Translations under genes and position numbers: made by a program | DNA from: Bradysia coprophila | Lineage: Eukaryota > Arthropoda > Insecta > Diptera > Sciaridae | Assembly: GCF_014529535.1 (NCBI RefSeq) | Contig: NW_023503972.1 | Location: 5,394,001 to 5,458,000 of the forward strand | Direction: 5' to 3' | DNA length: 64,000 nt | Notes under the pieces: generated by a model | The model's database searches: none | What the model saw: only the letters and a program-made list of their open reading frames with translations | What the model was told of the DNA's origin: nothing | In this document: positions 12,008 through 26,433 of the stretch, piece by piece | Numbering within the stretch: position 1 is the stretch's first letter | Layout of the letters: each line of letters opens with the position of its first letter

Positions 12008-15000
12008 TGAACAGCGATGATGAGGATGGATTTTAATTGACGGGGGAGGAGGACTGGTACAATGAAATTTGTCGGCATATATTTAATGCCTAACCTGACT
12101 TTGGGCTTAGGATATATGCAAAAGCCAACCTATCCCGTGAGAGAGATGATAATATGTATTATAATGATGGGGCTAGGTGTAGCAGCTCAAGATACATGGT
12201 TTGTTCATGGTGACAGAAAAATTACGTTAACGTTGAATGGATAAAAGAAAATCTCTGCACATAATTTCGATGTCACTTACCGTTCATCCCCTTTTATCGG
12301 CCGGAAAATCCAAAATAAATTAAAAATTTTGCTTCAATTTTAATTTAATGTTGTGATTACGCACGGACACACACACGCACACGTACACATACAAATAATT
12401 TTTTTTTTGTGGAGAGTATCAAAAAACGAATAAAATTTCTGGCAGCGGAAAAATCTATTCAACTTTATCCAATATAATACACCGATTTACCGACTAGGCA
12501 ACGACATTAAATCAATTTATTTTCACGCACCGAACCAAATGAACCCGCATTTAATTCATCAAAATGGACAACATTTTCACTGGCAATTTTAAAAATTGGA
12601 CTATTGATTCGCCTAATTGTTGTGAGTTCTTTCTTTCTTCTTTCACTGAATAGAATATTTCTTCTTCTTCTTTATATTGTAAACCGAAATATTCTATTTT
12701 CTCCAGACCAATGTCTACACACTGGTTAAACACACACACTGACACGACGTAGTGCGGCTATGGGCAATTAAATGCGACCACACCGTTCAACAACATAAAT
12801 ACTACTGATGGAATTCGTTGGAAGTTCTACGCTCGTTGAATTATTATGGAGAGGAGAGAGAGAGAGAACGACAAGAGCATCCACATCAAAGCTGTGTGGA
12901 TTCTCATACGCGCATCAGAGTTTTCTTTTGTAAATTGTTTTATTAAGTTTTCGTCCTATCCAAATAATCATCAGTCCTTAATTCATTATTCCTCTTCACT
13001 TTAAATATAAATCGAAAGCAGTGCACAGGTTTCTTCTGCAAAAACCAAATGCACATTACTCAGAACTGAACAAATCGAATTAACAATGTCAAAAGCTTTG
13101 TAAATAAAATGTTGCAGCTACATAGCTATAACATACATCGCTCGGTTATACCGTATTGATTGCTTTAATAATTGTTTAAGTTTGTTGAAAAATCCTTTAA
13201 AAAATCACTTTTTGATAATGCTCTTATTCATTAATGTCTTTTCTTGGATTCATTAAAAAAATCAGATATTTTCAATGATGATGATTAAGTGGAATATAGT
13301 GACGTTGTGGATGCAGCCTTTGCAAAATAAAAGATACTATACACCGGGTATACGAAACTGATATCTCCATCTAACGCAAAATGTTGCTCATGGCAACAAA
13401 GTCGACTGTTACGTGATTTACCACTATTGAGTTTTATATGCATTCTGTGATTTATATTCTCAAATTCAGCGCAATCGTATTTTCATCGCATTTTTTTCAT
13501 TTTCGTTTACCGAAATGTTTTGTCGTGAACTTTTTTACGTGATTGCATTTTTCGTTATGGATATGGTTATCAGTATAGATCGTTTAACATTCAGTTCGTT
13601 TAATTTCAGTTGAGATTTGTCCTTTGTATAAATATTTTCTCGCAACTTGTCTTGTGTTGCCTATTCGAAAGTTTGGTATAAAATTTACTACTTCAAAAGC
13701 TTTAACATATACATGAAACTATGAGACCAAATAGGTGAAAACTTCGTCGCTTTCCAGTTCGAGATGACATAGCAATTCGCTGAAGGTATTAAAATCCACT
13801 GTTGTCATGTTGTGATACCAAACGAGTTGCAAAGACTACCAGCAATCACAAGGTTTTTTAATCGGCAAAATTGCAGTTTATGAGACCAGTTTGAATTTAC
13901 ACGTTTTGGGGTGCGGATTTTTGGATTGTTTTACGTAGTTTAAAATACCTTGCGAAAATGTCTTACCTCTTACTACTGTACTCGACGTTCAATGTATTGC
14001 TAAAAAGATGCACGTTATTTTAGACGAGCTGCGAATCGATTTTCTGTCCCTTCCCTTTCTTTTTGTAGACACACTCATTGACAGTAAAAACACTAACTTG
14101 TTACATATGGCAAGAATATGGCCAGTATCTGGTCTATTACGTCCATCGATCAAAGTATTTTTAATCGATTGACTTTAAATCTTGTACTTCAATTTTTTTA
14201 ACATGCATTTTACTATATAAAGGACCATATTACCCAGAGCTTGTCATTATTTTTGTCGTCGTTATCGATAACAAATGTATGTGATAAGCTAATTGACAAT
14301 AGACAGTGCCGTCTTTAGCTTTTGGGCGCCATAGGGCAATTGGAAAAATGAGCGTCAATTTGGTAAAGGTAATTTTTTTAAAGGATTTCAGGCGCCAATT
14401 TCTTTTGATCTACTTCGAGCGCCACGGGCATTTGCCCATTTTGCCCATATGGAAAAGGCGTCACTTTACCGAATAATATTTTCATGGACAATGTGATCGA
14501 AAATTTAATTTCCTAACAAATGATTTTGAATTTTAAATTTCGTATCTGAAAAGACCGACTCGAAGGCAGTGCCATCACTGATTTTCACAATCTATAGGAA
14601 TGCCAAGTAATGTCAAGTTTGTATGAAACATAACATTTTCGAGGGACATTCACCTCTAATGGATTGAAAATACTTCCTCATAAACCTGAAGCACCACATC
14701 CAACAATTCGAAAATTACATCTTAACCGCATGCATAATGAATCAAGAACTGTTCTTGAAGAACAATAATCCGACAAACACTGAGTCATCTAGGCTTTACC
14801 TTCGTTTGATTTTGTGACTGTTTCAGACTATTTCCTAAAAATCTTTCGTAGAAATCTTCAATCACCTTTGAGACTCGCTTCTTGACAAATTTCTTATCGC
14901 TTTTGCACAGCGGACTTCAGTGAAATTGAGACATGGATTTGCTTCAGCTAGTTTTCAGTTGGTTCACCCATTTATACAAAACGGTTTACTCTTTTTACGC

Positions 15001-15300
15001 GTGGTAGTGATAAAACAGTAGAAAATCGGTGGAACAGCTGAAGCAAATGTCTAAATTTCACTGACGTCCCCTGTAAATCAATACTCATGGAATCGGAATT
15101 TCCATTACATGTTGTTACCACTTCAAGTAAAACTTTCTGTAATTAGACACCAATTTGATCCTGCGTATTGATCACCAATCCACAAATTGCATTTCAAGCA
15201 ATTATGCAAATGTAGCGATTTCAAAACCAAAAAAAACGACGTCGACTGGACTCGCAAAGTGGCTATAAATCAACACAACACCCTTCGCTTAATTAGAAAC
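12008..15300. other. Intergenic, no gene recognised
   Basis: AT-rich DNA with small simple repeats: a CA/CG-rich tract near 12360-12390 and a GA run near 12845-12866. The copy of a dispersed repeat at 14121-14273 is listed separately. An open frame at 12062-12244 is hydrophobic but has no recognisable homology or splice support. Confidence 0.5.
14121..14273 (+). repeat. Dispersed direct repeat, copy 1
   Basis: This segment is closely matched by 53852-54016, 40 kb away in the same orientation. Both contain a run around tccatcgatcaa, then ttgtacttcaatt, gaccatatta and agagcttgtcattat, ending in gttatcgataaca. The two copies differ by scattered substitutions and small indels. No coding potential is seen. 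It is probably a non-autonomous transposon fragment. Confidence 0.75.
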
Positions 15301-15305
15301 TTAAA

Positions 15306-15311
15306 TTTATT
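15306..15311 (-). terminator. Polyadenylation signal for Rpt3
   Basis: The plus-strand tttatt reads AATAAA on the minus strand, about 60 bases beyond the Rpt3 stop codon. Confidence 0.7.
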
Positions 15312-15372
15312 CAAATCGACTGGTTAATTCGCACACACAGAGGCTCTTTCAAACCAACGCAACACCGACAAT

Positions 15373-16868
<1,496 letters not shown>

Positions 16869-17197
16869 TATTACAATGAGTTTAGACTAATTTTATCTCG
16901 ACTTTTTGTGTGGACAATTCCGATGACTTGTAGAAATCTTTGTTTTTCTCTTCGATTTTTAGGTTACGTGTAGTTTGACTTTCGTTCTTTCGTTAAAATC
17001 GTCCAAAAATGTTCGTTAAGAGGTGTTTACAACCAAACGTAGAATTGGGAAAAAATTATGATTTGACAGACAGATGGAACTAGTACTAGTTATCTTTTTA
17101 GGAAATCATAGCGGCATATGCAAACATGCAACAATGATAAACAGATTGTGCTACGAAGTAATGAAAAGATTTTATAAATTCACTGGAATTTTAATGC

Positions 17198-17407
17198 AAG
17201 GTTCTGAAAAAACAAGTCAAGACACTCACGAAGTCGGGTGAAACTCAAATTTTGAAAATTTAGACTTGATTTTTTTTTATCAAGTTGACATTTTACACCA
17301 ATCTGTAATAAGTGTGTTTAACAAAGCCTGTCTAAATTGTCAAAATTTGTGTTTCACCGCCTTCGTGATCAACTCAGAAGTGTCTTAACCTGTTCTTTCA
17401 GAACCTT
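17198..17407. mobile_element. MITE with about 80-bp inverted ends
   Basis: The left end aaggttctgaaa is mirrored at 17396-17407 (tttcagaacctt). The arms stay alignable for about 80 bp with scattered mismatches, including gtgaaac(t/a)caaatttt on the left and its complement near 17337-17360. The centre contains a T-rich stretch. No coding content. It is a typical non-autonomous TIR element. Confidence 0.7.
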
Positions 17408-20400
17408 ATTTCAATTATCGTTTTCTTTATCAAGGTCAATAAACACACGAAAACGAGACTTTTCAACTTTTATCCCGATTTTACTATATTTTATTACATA
17501 AGTGAAAACGAGACAACAACATAGACCTGAAGTGTAATTTTTGAATTATTCTTCTAGTTAAGTAATTTTGACATCCGAACACCGCGCGTATGTGATAATA
17601 GTATATTACTATACAAGTGCCCTCGGACACTTTTACTCATCTGGATACGAAATATCAAATGTCAATGTCAAAAATTGTGTGTCTACTTCAAAAAGCTAAA
17701 ATTAGATTCGATGGATTTTTTTTCGGTCTAACAATAAATGTCTCTTTTTAAAAATATTTTAAATAGCTTATAAAGTCAAATCGGTAAGAATTTACCGAAA
17801 ATATTTGTAAACTGAGGTTTTTTTTACGATCAACCGAAAACGAGTTCATTTATTACCATCCCTTCAGAAATAAAAGTAAAAGTATCATATCATCTTTGGA
17901 GACTTCCAAGGAAAAGCCTCATGTTTTCACATCGCATAATGTGACTCGAGAATATGGAGCGTTTTCATCGCTTTCTTCATTCATCCTCTTTCTGTAAAAT
18001 TGCGAATGTGCCCAAATTGCTTTAAAAAAATTACGATGTCACCCACCTCCCCAACAGCTTTGAGTTCAGGGATTCTTCTTTATATACATCAATAAGTGCA
18101 ATGAAAGTATAAACCAGGTATGGTCTGTTCATACAAACCGGAGGACAAAGCGATTTCATATAAACAAACTCACCTCTCATCAGAGCTACATACTAAATTT
18201 GACATTCGACCATGCCTTATGTTGACGTTCATTGAATAACTGTAACTTGGCGCCCTTAAATATTTTTACAGAGCCGATTATTGGTAGCCAGACCGACTTA
18301 GTTTAAGTGATATCTCACTTCTCCGTTTAGCAGTCCATTAGTGATGATTGAAAGACCGTAAAGGAAATCAGTGAAAAGTTAACGGAGAAATGCGATCGCG
18401 TCTGTAGTTAAATACGCACAGTTTGAAAAACTTGAAACTTAAACACATTGCACCAGAGAACGTTTCAAATGTTTTGTCTGATACTTCGCTTTGTAATTTC
18501 AACCGTTCAAAATTCATTTCATCGTTTTGATCGTTTTGATACACTTACACTATACAACACAATACACACACACACCGCATCCATTGACAGGTAGTCCTGT
18601 ATCAAATGAAATTCACTGTTATGAATGTGTGAGGATGTCGCGCATGGTGGTATTAGATACTTTCACAATGTTGTGACAGTTTTCAAATCCACTAATAAAA
18701 AAAATCTTTAGCCGGTGGTGTCTTAATGACGACACGTCAGACATTAAGTTGATAACGAATGCAAATGTTTTAATTAAAAGTTATTTTGGTTGACTGTGCT
18801 TCGGTTCGTAATTTTATTCCGACCTTTCACATTAAATAATGAATAAGTTGTTGTCATCACAGTGAAGAACTTTTGTTATTGTTTACCATTCATTGTTTTC
18901 GTTGAAATTCCAATTGATTTTCGATTTCACAAGATATGAACGAGTGGTAAGTGTTACTTGAATATTATCTTATTCGGTTTAATTAATTGATTACGTTCAA
19001 GTGGGATGGTTAACTTTTCCACTAATGGAATGCTGTGTATTTCAAACATTTCACCTGACACTTTCACGTTGTATCGACAACGTTTCTTTTTAATTATTAA
19101 TTCATTTAAAATGGGACCATTTTGATTCAAGAATGTCTAGGTAATCAGTAAATCAAACCGAATCGAATTTATATATCATTTCCATATACAAACCATTATT
19201 AAAATGATGTCAGTCCCAAAGATTTTATTGATGAAACAGTTAGATGTCGAGATGAAAGTTCAATTTTCAACGCACTCCAAGAACAGCCACAAGAACAGAA
19301 TTTTTTAACGGTCAAAAAGCCTCTTATTTTGGTCCCCGCAGAGGTAATATACCAATGTAAAAAACTAAATATTTGTCATAAAACTGGGAGGAAATTCATT
19401 TTATTTTAATTTATGGTAAAGTGGATTTAAATCTCATAATAAATTGGTTAAAACGACAGCAACTGCAACGTTGTTTCATATATGTCTCTTGTCTTTGCAA
19501 TAGATCCCTAGAGACACGGCAGAGCGCTCCTGCCTGGTTAACTTTACTCTGTCGTGCTAGAGAATATTTAAACATGATTTGCCTTACGCTTTCGCGTCAG
19601 TTTACACACCTGATGGACGTATTTTCGGAATTTCAATTCCTGAATTCTTAAAATACCTAAAAAAATTGCGAAAATTCTAGAAACTCTAGAAAATGCCTTA
19701 GAATCCACATTTATTATTCAACTGCATTACATTAGCGTCGAAAGCGTCGAAAGACGAATTTAATTTTCTCACAGATCGAAACAGTCTGATTACTGCGCCG
19801 AGTAGGCTCTTATGTTAAATCTGTTCTTGTGCCTGTTTTTGAATGCGTTGGCGAAATCCTTTTGTTATTTGACCAAAATATTACCTTCTTACCACATGCT
19901 CATTGCTCATAGTATTACTAGAAGTAGAGATACTTTCACATGTTAGAAATAGAGATGTGCGGGTTTTCTATGGATTCCAATAACTGCAATAGACCGAATA
20001 TTTAATTTTTTTAACAGAAATTATTGAAAAATATTCTTGCCATCCCGATGCCATCCCACTTATTAGAATCTTAGTAAGAATTCAATTAGATTGAATTATA
20101 ATGGATCTGGATATGCTTTTAGTCTCATTCAAGTTACAGCTTTAAAAGTGAGATATAAAATCGAACAGACATTTTTCAGATATTCTGTTTACACTTTTGT
20201 TCTACCGAATAATAATTTACATCAATTAAAAATAAATTATTTATACTTCACACGGTCTATTGAGTCTATCAACACATCTGACAATCACATCGTATTTATG
20301 TCGCAGAACATTGGAAGATCGTCAGAACGTCGGGTTTCGAAGATTTAAAAGCCCAGATCATACCGCTTAAAGTGCCAAATCTTATCGGGCGATGACGACA

Positions 20401-20700
20401 GTATGACAAAGAAATGACCAAGTTAGGGAGTTAAGATAGAAAGCTACTTTTTTTTTCAAACAATCATGAAATAGGAGCAGTTCCGAATATTTAAGAAATT
20501 ATATTTGAATTGAATGTGAAGATGCCCTAGTGCGTAAAAGTGACGTTTGTAAAAATGATGATTCCCCTCTCCCCTCCTGTACATAAAACCTTGTTCGCCT
20601 TGTTCTCGATGGTGTACTTATTTAAATCAAGTGATTTATAGTTAAAACCAATCACAATTTCTATATCTTCCAATTACAATCGAGCTTGATATCTAATCTA
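17408..20700. other. Intergenic, no gene recognised
   Basis: AT-rich DNA without recognisable genes. It contains a short CA tract near 18565-18575 and a collapsed copy of a repeat family at 19515-19556. Open frames at 19421-19651 and 20091-20348 show no homology or splice signals. Confidence 0.5.
19515..19556. repeat. Collapsed copy of the CACGGCAGAG inverted repeat
   Basis: The first ten bases of the left arm seen at 25225 (cacggcagag) run directly into a version of the right arm (cgctcctgcctgg then tttactctgtcgtg). This is what an internal deletion of the element at 25225-25426 would leave. Confidence 0.6.
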
Positions 20701-20705
20701 CTCGA

Positions 20706-21176
20706 TATAGTCGAATATACATACATGGATACAGTCGAATCGTAGGATACAGTCGAATCGTATGATACAGTCGAATCGTAGTATACAGTCGAATCGTAGG
20801 ATACAGTCGAATAGTCTCAGATATAGTCGAATAGTTGAAAATACTCGGATACAGTCGAATAGTCACGGGTATAGTCGAAGAGTAGAAAATACCCGGATAT
20901 AGTCGAATACACTCGGATACAATCGAATAGTCGAATATACTCGGATATAGTCGAATATACTTGGAAATAGTCGAATTTACTTGGATACAATCGAATAGCC
21001 GGATACAGTCGAATAGTCTCGGGTATAGTCGAATAGTTGAAAATACTCGGATATAGTCGAATAGTAGGATACAGTCGAATAGTCGGAGACAGCCGAATAG
21101 TCTCGGGCTAGTCAAATAGTTGAAAGTCCTCGGATATAGTCGAATATACTCGGATACAATCGAATAGTCGGATACA
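20706..21176. repeat. GTCGAATA minisatellite, left part
   Basis: About 25 imperfect units built around (a/c)agtcgaata, separated by variable spacers such as ctcggata, gggtat and gttgaaaatac. Unit period alternates between roughly 16 and 30 bp. The minus strand translates to a spurious Ile-Arg-Leu-Tyr repeat, which is not evidence of a protein. The array continues at 21526-21634 after an inserted element. Confidence 0.9.
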
Positions 21177-21525
21177 CACGGTGTCCATCAACCGAAATAA
21201 AGTTTTGATGATGGATCGAGTCAGATTCAACCGATACCTGGATTCGGTTCCTTGTGGATCCCATTTTTCATTTATGTAAAACTTTTGTGGGTAACCTTTC
21301 AAAATTCATCATTTTGGATAGTGAAATGTAGACGATGTTTCGAGTATTTTACATAGGAAATCGTAGAAAATTCTTGATTATGAAAATTCTTGTAACAGGA
21401 AGGATCTGATCAAACTCAACCGAAGCTTGTTTTGAGATCTTTGGGATGTACTCTATTCATTTCTGTAGTAACCCTGTGGGTAACCTTTCATAAAACTTTT
21501 TTTTTTCGATTGAGGGACGCCGTGT
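21177..21525. mobile_element. 349-bp MITE inserted in the minisatellite
   Basis: Imperfect terminal inverted repeats of about 35 bp begin CACGGTGTCCATCAA on the left and, read from the right end, CACGGCGTCCCTCAA; both continue to a GTTTT(G)ATGA block. A 4-bp TACA flanks both ends (21173-21176 and 21526-21529). Removing the element and one TACA restores a normal minisatellite unit (ggatacagtcgaatag), confirming insertion. The CACGGTG terminus resembles the heptamer of Transib ends, but Transib normally makes a 5-bp duplication, so the superfamily is unassigned. Confidence 0.8.
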
Positions 21526-21634
21526 ACAGTCGAATAGTCTCGGGAATAGTCGAATAGTCTCGGGTATAGTCGAATAGTCTCGGGTATAGTCGAATAGATG
21601 AAAATACTCGGATATAGTCGGATACAGTCGAATG
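21526..21634. repeat. GTCGAATA minisatellite, right part
   Basis: Continuation of the array at 20706 beyond the inserted MITE, with regular tagtcgaatagtctcggg(t/a)a units of about 21 bp, ending near tacagtcgaatggg. These units are more uniform than those on the left. Confidence 0.88.
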
Positions 21635-23612
21635 GGTTGTGATGAAAGTTCATGGTTTGACCGTCGAAACTGATCGCCAGCGCCAATGTCAACATTTTCT
21701 TTTTGATTTTTCACTTCAATGATCTATTGAAATTGAGGTATAGACTCAATAAACCAATTTATTCAACGTATACTACATGCCTGAAACATAAATAGTTTTG
21801 TTGTACTGTTGTACTGTGTGGTGTCGGTCAATAATGTACGTTAAAAATTTCAATCTTCAGTTTTGTAAGTGTCCTAAATCTTCAATGGCGTTTGGGTTGC
21901 CGTAACCACAGAAGGGGTCGATTGAAGGGCTCAGATCGCTTTCTTGAAATAGGATAACAAAACACGACCCATTTCACGAACGTGCCATTTCGACACGCTC
22001 GCTCGACGTGTGTAAATACCAAACCATACAAAAAAGAACTCAAATCATTAATTCACACTTTATCCAAAAAACAATTGATGTGAATGTGTATAGCAGTGGC
22101 TTGACTTTACTCATTTCCTTGAAAGTTATCGGTAACTATAAGAAGTGCTGAGCAATAACATTATACGTTCGGATTTAAATAAAAATATTTTTCTTTTTAT
22201 GGATTACCATTCAGCTAAACAACACGAGAAAATCAATTTTTCTTTCACTTTTCCTTTTTACCTTTTACTTAAAAGGAATTAGAAATACTTTATATTCACA
22301 ATAAAGGCTCTCTGTCTCTATTTTATCGAAGATCTATAGACAATATATTCATATGCCAAACCATTTACCAGATATTTATACAATCATTTTATGTAGAGCG
22401 CATAAGAAAACACAGTCTGTGGGTGATATGATACATTGTGTACGGTTCGATGGAAAGGTAGATTTATGCGAATGTGACTATTATTGTTCTTCGCTGTGAA
22501 ACTGAAACCGTTCGGCATGCAATAATCGCCTATCTATAGAGCGAAATCCATAGCCAACAATTTATTTATTCGAACTATGACCTATCTAACAATTTTTACT
22601 TCGGGGTAAAATATGGTTGGAAAATTCAGCAATACATGTTGTATACAAACAACCCGCACAACATTTTTTTTTCCTTTCTCTGTTTCGTATTGCATATTAT
22701 GGAAATAGCGTAATACATGTCGCGTATTTACATAAAACATGTTATCGCTCTGTAATCGTGCATCCAAATCTATCATACATCGAAAATCGTAATATTGGTT
22801 TACTGCATATGACGTAGCTTTTTAATGGGCAAACAAACGAACAAAATAAAGGCTGCGTCATTTAAGCAAAGAGAATTGTTCTTTTTGTTGAGTTGATTAA
22901 ATTTCTAATAATAAAATCCTTTGCAGTGTTTAATACGCTGAGTTTATTAGTGGGTCTTAATAACAATTGGCATGGCATGATGTTAGAATTTCTAATATTA
23001 ATAGACTTCACGGTTTCACCTAGTTTTGGTAAAATTGGTTTATTCGCACGGATTATATTTAGTAACGCATTGTATATTCCGGCCTACGTCACGTTTAACA
23101 CTTTATTTGCGAATCCATCCATGAGAACCTTGTACTAGAATTAGTCCGGACAGTTTTTTCAGCTCAGTCCGAAAATATAGCACAAAATGTGTTCAGATGA
23201 TATGACGGGCTAAAATATTAGACTCGTGTTTTCTTAGAATTTAAAAAAAATAACCACCGGGCGGAAATGGTGGAGTTATTCAAATGTACCGAGGGATTCT
23301 TTTGAAAAACAGCCTACCAAAATCGGACGCATTTTCTATTGGAATTTTTTATATGTACCTAGAAAGGACTTCGACCCGAGAAGCCAAAACCACTTTCACA
23401 AAAAATTCTTCGAAACTTGTGTGGCTGGTGAAAGGTGAGCAAATACCGAAAAATTGCAATTTTCTTACAAAAATTTCTACAGTTATTGGTTTTAGAATTC
23501 ATCCACACTGAAATATATACAGTTAAAGTTTTCAACCGAAGACTTACACTGTTCTTACAGAAATTTCTCGAGGTACACAAAACGTACATGGTCGTGTGGC
23601 GTATCATTTGAA
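21635..23612. other. Intergenic, no gene recognised
   Basis: AT-rich DNA with a few short open frames on both strands (22582-22817, 22893-23138, 23284-23607). None shows family resemblance, and composition is that of translated AT-rich sequence. Confidence 0.5.
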
Positions 23613-23760
23613 AGGTAATTTTATGTGCTTTTAGGCGAAATAGGGTCTGAATGCATCTACGATGAAATAGAAGTTGAAAGGTTTAAGTGTTCATATTTCA
23701 CCGCATATGCATCCAAACCCCATAAGTCCATATTTGGCCCAAAAGCACATAAAATTACCT
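23613..23760. mobile_element. Hairpin element, 148 bp
   Basis: The left end aggtaattttatgtgctttt is mirrored exactly at 23741-23760 (aaaagcacataaaattacct). The arms continue imperfectly for about 60 bp around a short centre. It can fold as a nearly complete hairpin, as expected for a foldback MITE. Confidence 0.75.
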
Positions 23761-24427
23761 CCGCTGACACAGGCACCAATTCTTGATTGGTCACGGTCAC
23801 GGTTCAATAATATTTTCAGTACAACATCCCAGACAGTGACCTAATTTGAGAAAAGAAAAAATAGTTTCCCTTACAATTTACATTTCTTCGTTGATCTATT
23901 TGTGGCAAACTGCAATTCTACATCATAACATATATGGACAACATGCAACATTTAACTTTGAAAACTTTTTTTTAGAGTAATTACCTATTGATGTTTATTA
24001 GGATCACTGATGTATTTCCGTACCTGGTACTGAGTCGGTACTGCCGACAAGCAAAATAAAAATAAAAAAATCTGAAATTTAAATATGATTTCCATGCTAA
24101 CCGAGTAAAGTGAGTCCAATTTTAATTGGAATTTTCGTCTAATTGACTATAATTGACTATAATCGACCTCTAAATTCTCCTTAAATTACTGAGTATTTAT
24201 GAAAGAAAAGTCATTTTCAACCAAAAAAAAAATTAACCTTTAGTGGGGTGAGGTTTACTATACATTTCGACCGTTGAGCATACAGTGTAAATTGTGTAGA
24301 GAAAATTGATTTCGATTTGTTTTACCTTCTCTTTACATGATCATTACTGTGTTTTCGTCGGAGCGAGTAAGGAAAATTGGGTCGTGTGCTGAAAAAATCT
24401 CATTACAATACGTGTAACACATCATGC

Positions 24428-24683
24428 TTTGTGCCAACCGAGAATTGAAATAGACAAATGCCCAAAAAATCATAATTTTCATGGTAAACAATCACTCTTC
24501 AAATTTGATCGATCACATTGCTTTGCATTTTCTAAAACGAATGTTGTAATAACTCATACAAATTCCATAACAACACTGCTTTGAGTGTTGAAATATCCCA
24601 GCAAACGGGTGCTGAAATAAGTCACTTTACAACACTAAAATGAGTGCTGAAAAGAGTCGTATTTCAATTCTCGGTGGCACAAA
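24428..24683. mobile_element. MITE with TTTGTGCC ends
   Basis: Left end tttgtgccaaccgagaattg and right end caattctcggtggcacaaa are inverted copies with one or two changes. The interior holds several gtgctgaaa / gtgttga(a/t)a motifs around 24400-24660, a small internal repeat. No coding potential. Confidence 0.7.
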
Positions 24684-25224
24684 CTTTTTTTTTGTGTAAA
24701 ATTTTGTCTCTACATCAAAGTGTTGTTAAAACTTTTGCGTTCAGACGGTGCATGCTTGACCCTAGACGATATCAGTTATAAGTAGACACAAGTACTTGCG
24801 TCACCTTCCACTTAGGTTTTTTTTTGTACTGATAAAATACATTTATACGACGGACTACATTAGGGATAAATAACTATAGTTAATTCGTATAACATGAGTA
24901 AAAGCTCAAATATGACTTTGTAGTTTCGGTCAAAAAAAAAAATTATTTTGCCTATCATTTGCTCAACCGTGCTGTCTAGACGAATTCCGGCATTCTTTTA
25001 TTTAGTAAATTAATTACAGAAATTTAATCAACTTAAAAACTCAAATAGTTAAGCTATTGAAAATGAAACTGGTGTCACCGACACCGACCCACTGACCAAC
25101 GTTACATTCGCATTTAAGTTTCTATACATCTACGATAAGTTCAAGAATTGATTTGATTTGATGATGAATACCATGAAATAATGCAGTTTACAAGAAAAAA
25201 TCTTATGACGAGAATAAGTTCCAG

Positions 25225-25426
25225 CACGGCAGAGTAAAAGTAACCCAGGCAGGAGCGCTTGTTTGACTAGGGACCTGAATAATCTAGTAGCCGTATGTTT
25301 TTTGCGAATTAAATTTTTCAACTTATGTCAGTGTTCATTTGAGTTCATTTTCATACAGTGTTAGGTCCCTCATTTGACGTTTCAATAATGAACCGCTCCT
25401 GCCAGGGTTACTTTTACTCTGCCGTG
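25225..25426. mobile_element. MITE with 33-bp inverted repeat CACGGCAGAG...
   Basis: The 33-base arm at 25225-25257 matches the reverse complement of 25394-25426 at 32 of 33 positions. The interior of about 136 bp has secondary inverted motifs (agggacct / aggtccct). A collapsed copy lies at 19515-19556, so the family is repeated in this genome. Confidence 0.8.
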
Positions 25427-26320
25427 GTTCCAGCAAGTGTATCTGACTTACTAATTTGGCCAAGTTAGTACTATAATTTATCATGTTGGTATTCTAATGT
25501 TGGTTTGTTTACGTGAACTATCGCGGCATAAAGAAACCAACATTTTGATCAACCGGCAAAGAAACCTACTGAATATATTGGCATTCTGTACACTTTCAAG
25601 CAAGATTATTAACATTTTAATATCGTGTAATACGGCGAATACATGGAATAAGAGCAATAGAAGGTTGCTAGGCTGTAGTAAGACCAAAGATAATAAACGA
25701 ATTACAAATTAAACATTTCATCCAACGCTTTTCCATCGGGGAATGTTCCCATAACAGATGCTGCATTGCGACGTTGAACTGTAATTGACATTGACATTTG
25801 GTAATCACGGTCAAGTTAACCTACCAACATTAGTGTTTGTTAAGGACTCTTAGGGACACCATTTTATAATAACCAAGTTTCTTCCATTTAAAAAATGTCT
25901 TTAAACACGGTTATTGCAAAATGCTGCTGTTTTATGGTATAAAATTGTTATTTTTTCCCGATGTATGCTTAAAGGTTCGCCTTTGGCTCGTGCTGGAAAC
26001 CTCTAATTCGCTAAAAAAAAGCCTTTTAGCATAAGTTAGGAACAACGCTTTTCTTAAAAGACGTTGGAAATACGCCAAACCAGCATTCAATGTGCTTCCT
26101 AACGAGGCAAACTCAACTTGCCGGGCGCCGATGTTTTAATAGTAGATTACCGCAGAGCCTATGTAAATGAGTAATTACACACCTAGGGTTTAATAGAGTA
26201 CTTTGCACTCAATGTCATAAATGACCATTATTATGTGTCAAAACTAATCAGATATTAGTTCTTATCGGCTCTTCAAATCGTAATCACTGTTCTTGAACAA
26301 GAATTGGCAAAGTACTTTAC

Positions 26321-26433
26321 CACTTAAAATGTGAATTTTTGGCCTACTCATTCTTAAAATCGATTTTTAACCGTGAAAATCAGTTAAAAATCAATTTTAA
26401 GAATGTGTAGGCCAAAAATTGACATTTTAAGTG
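26321..26433. mobile_element. 113-bp near-perfect hairpin
   Basis: Arms of about 52 bases beginning cacttaaaatgt on the left and ending acattttaagtg on the right pair with only a few mismatches, around a loop of about 9 bases (tgaaaatca). No host gene overlaps it. A foldback MITE is likely; a transcribed hairpin RNA is conceivable but unsupported. Confidence 0.75.

Noticed and set aside
21177-21525. Assignment of the MITE to Transib
   Set aside because: The CACGGTG end is suggestive, but the flanking duplication is 4 bp (TACA) rather than the expected 5 bp.
20693-21714. Minus-strand open frames full of Ile-Arg-Leu-Tyr repeats
   Set aside because: They are translations of the GTCGAATA minisatellite. 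The periodicity is nucleotide-level and the frames are interrupted by a MITE.
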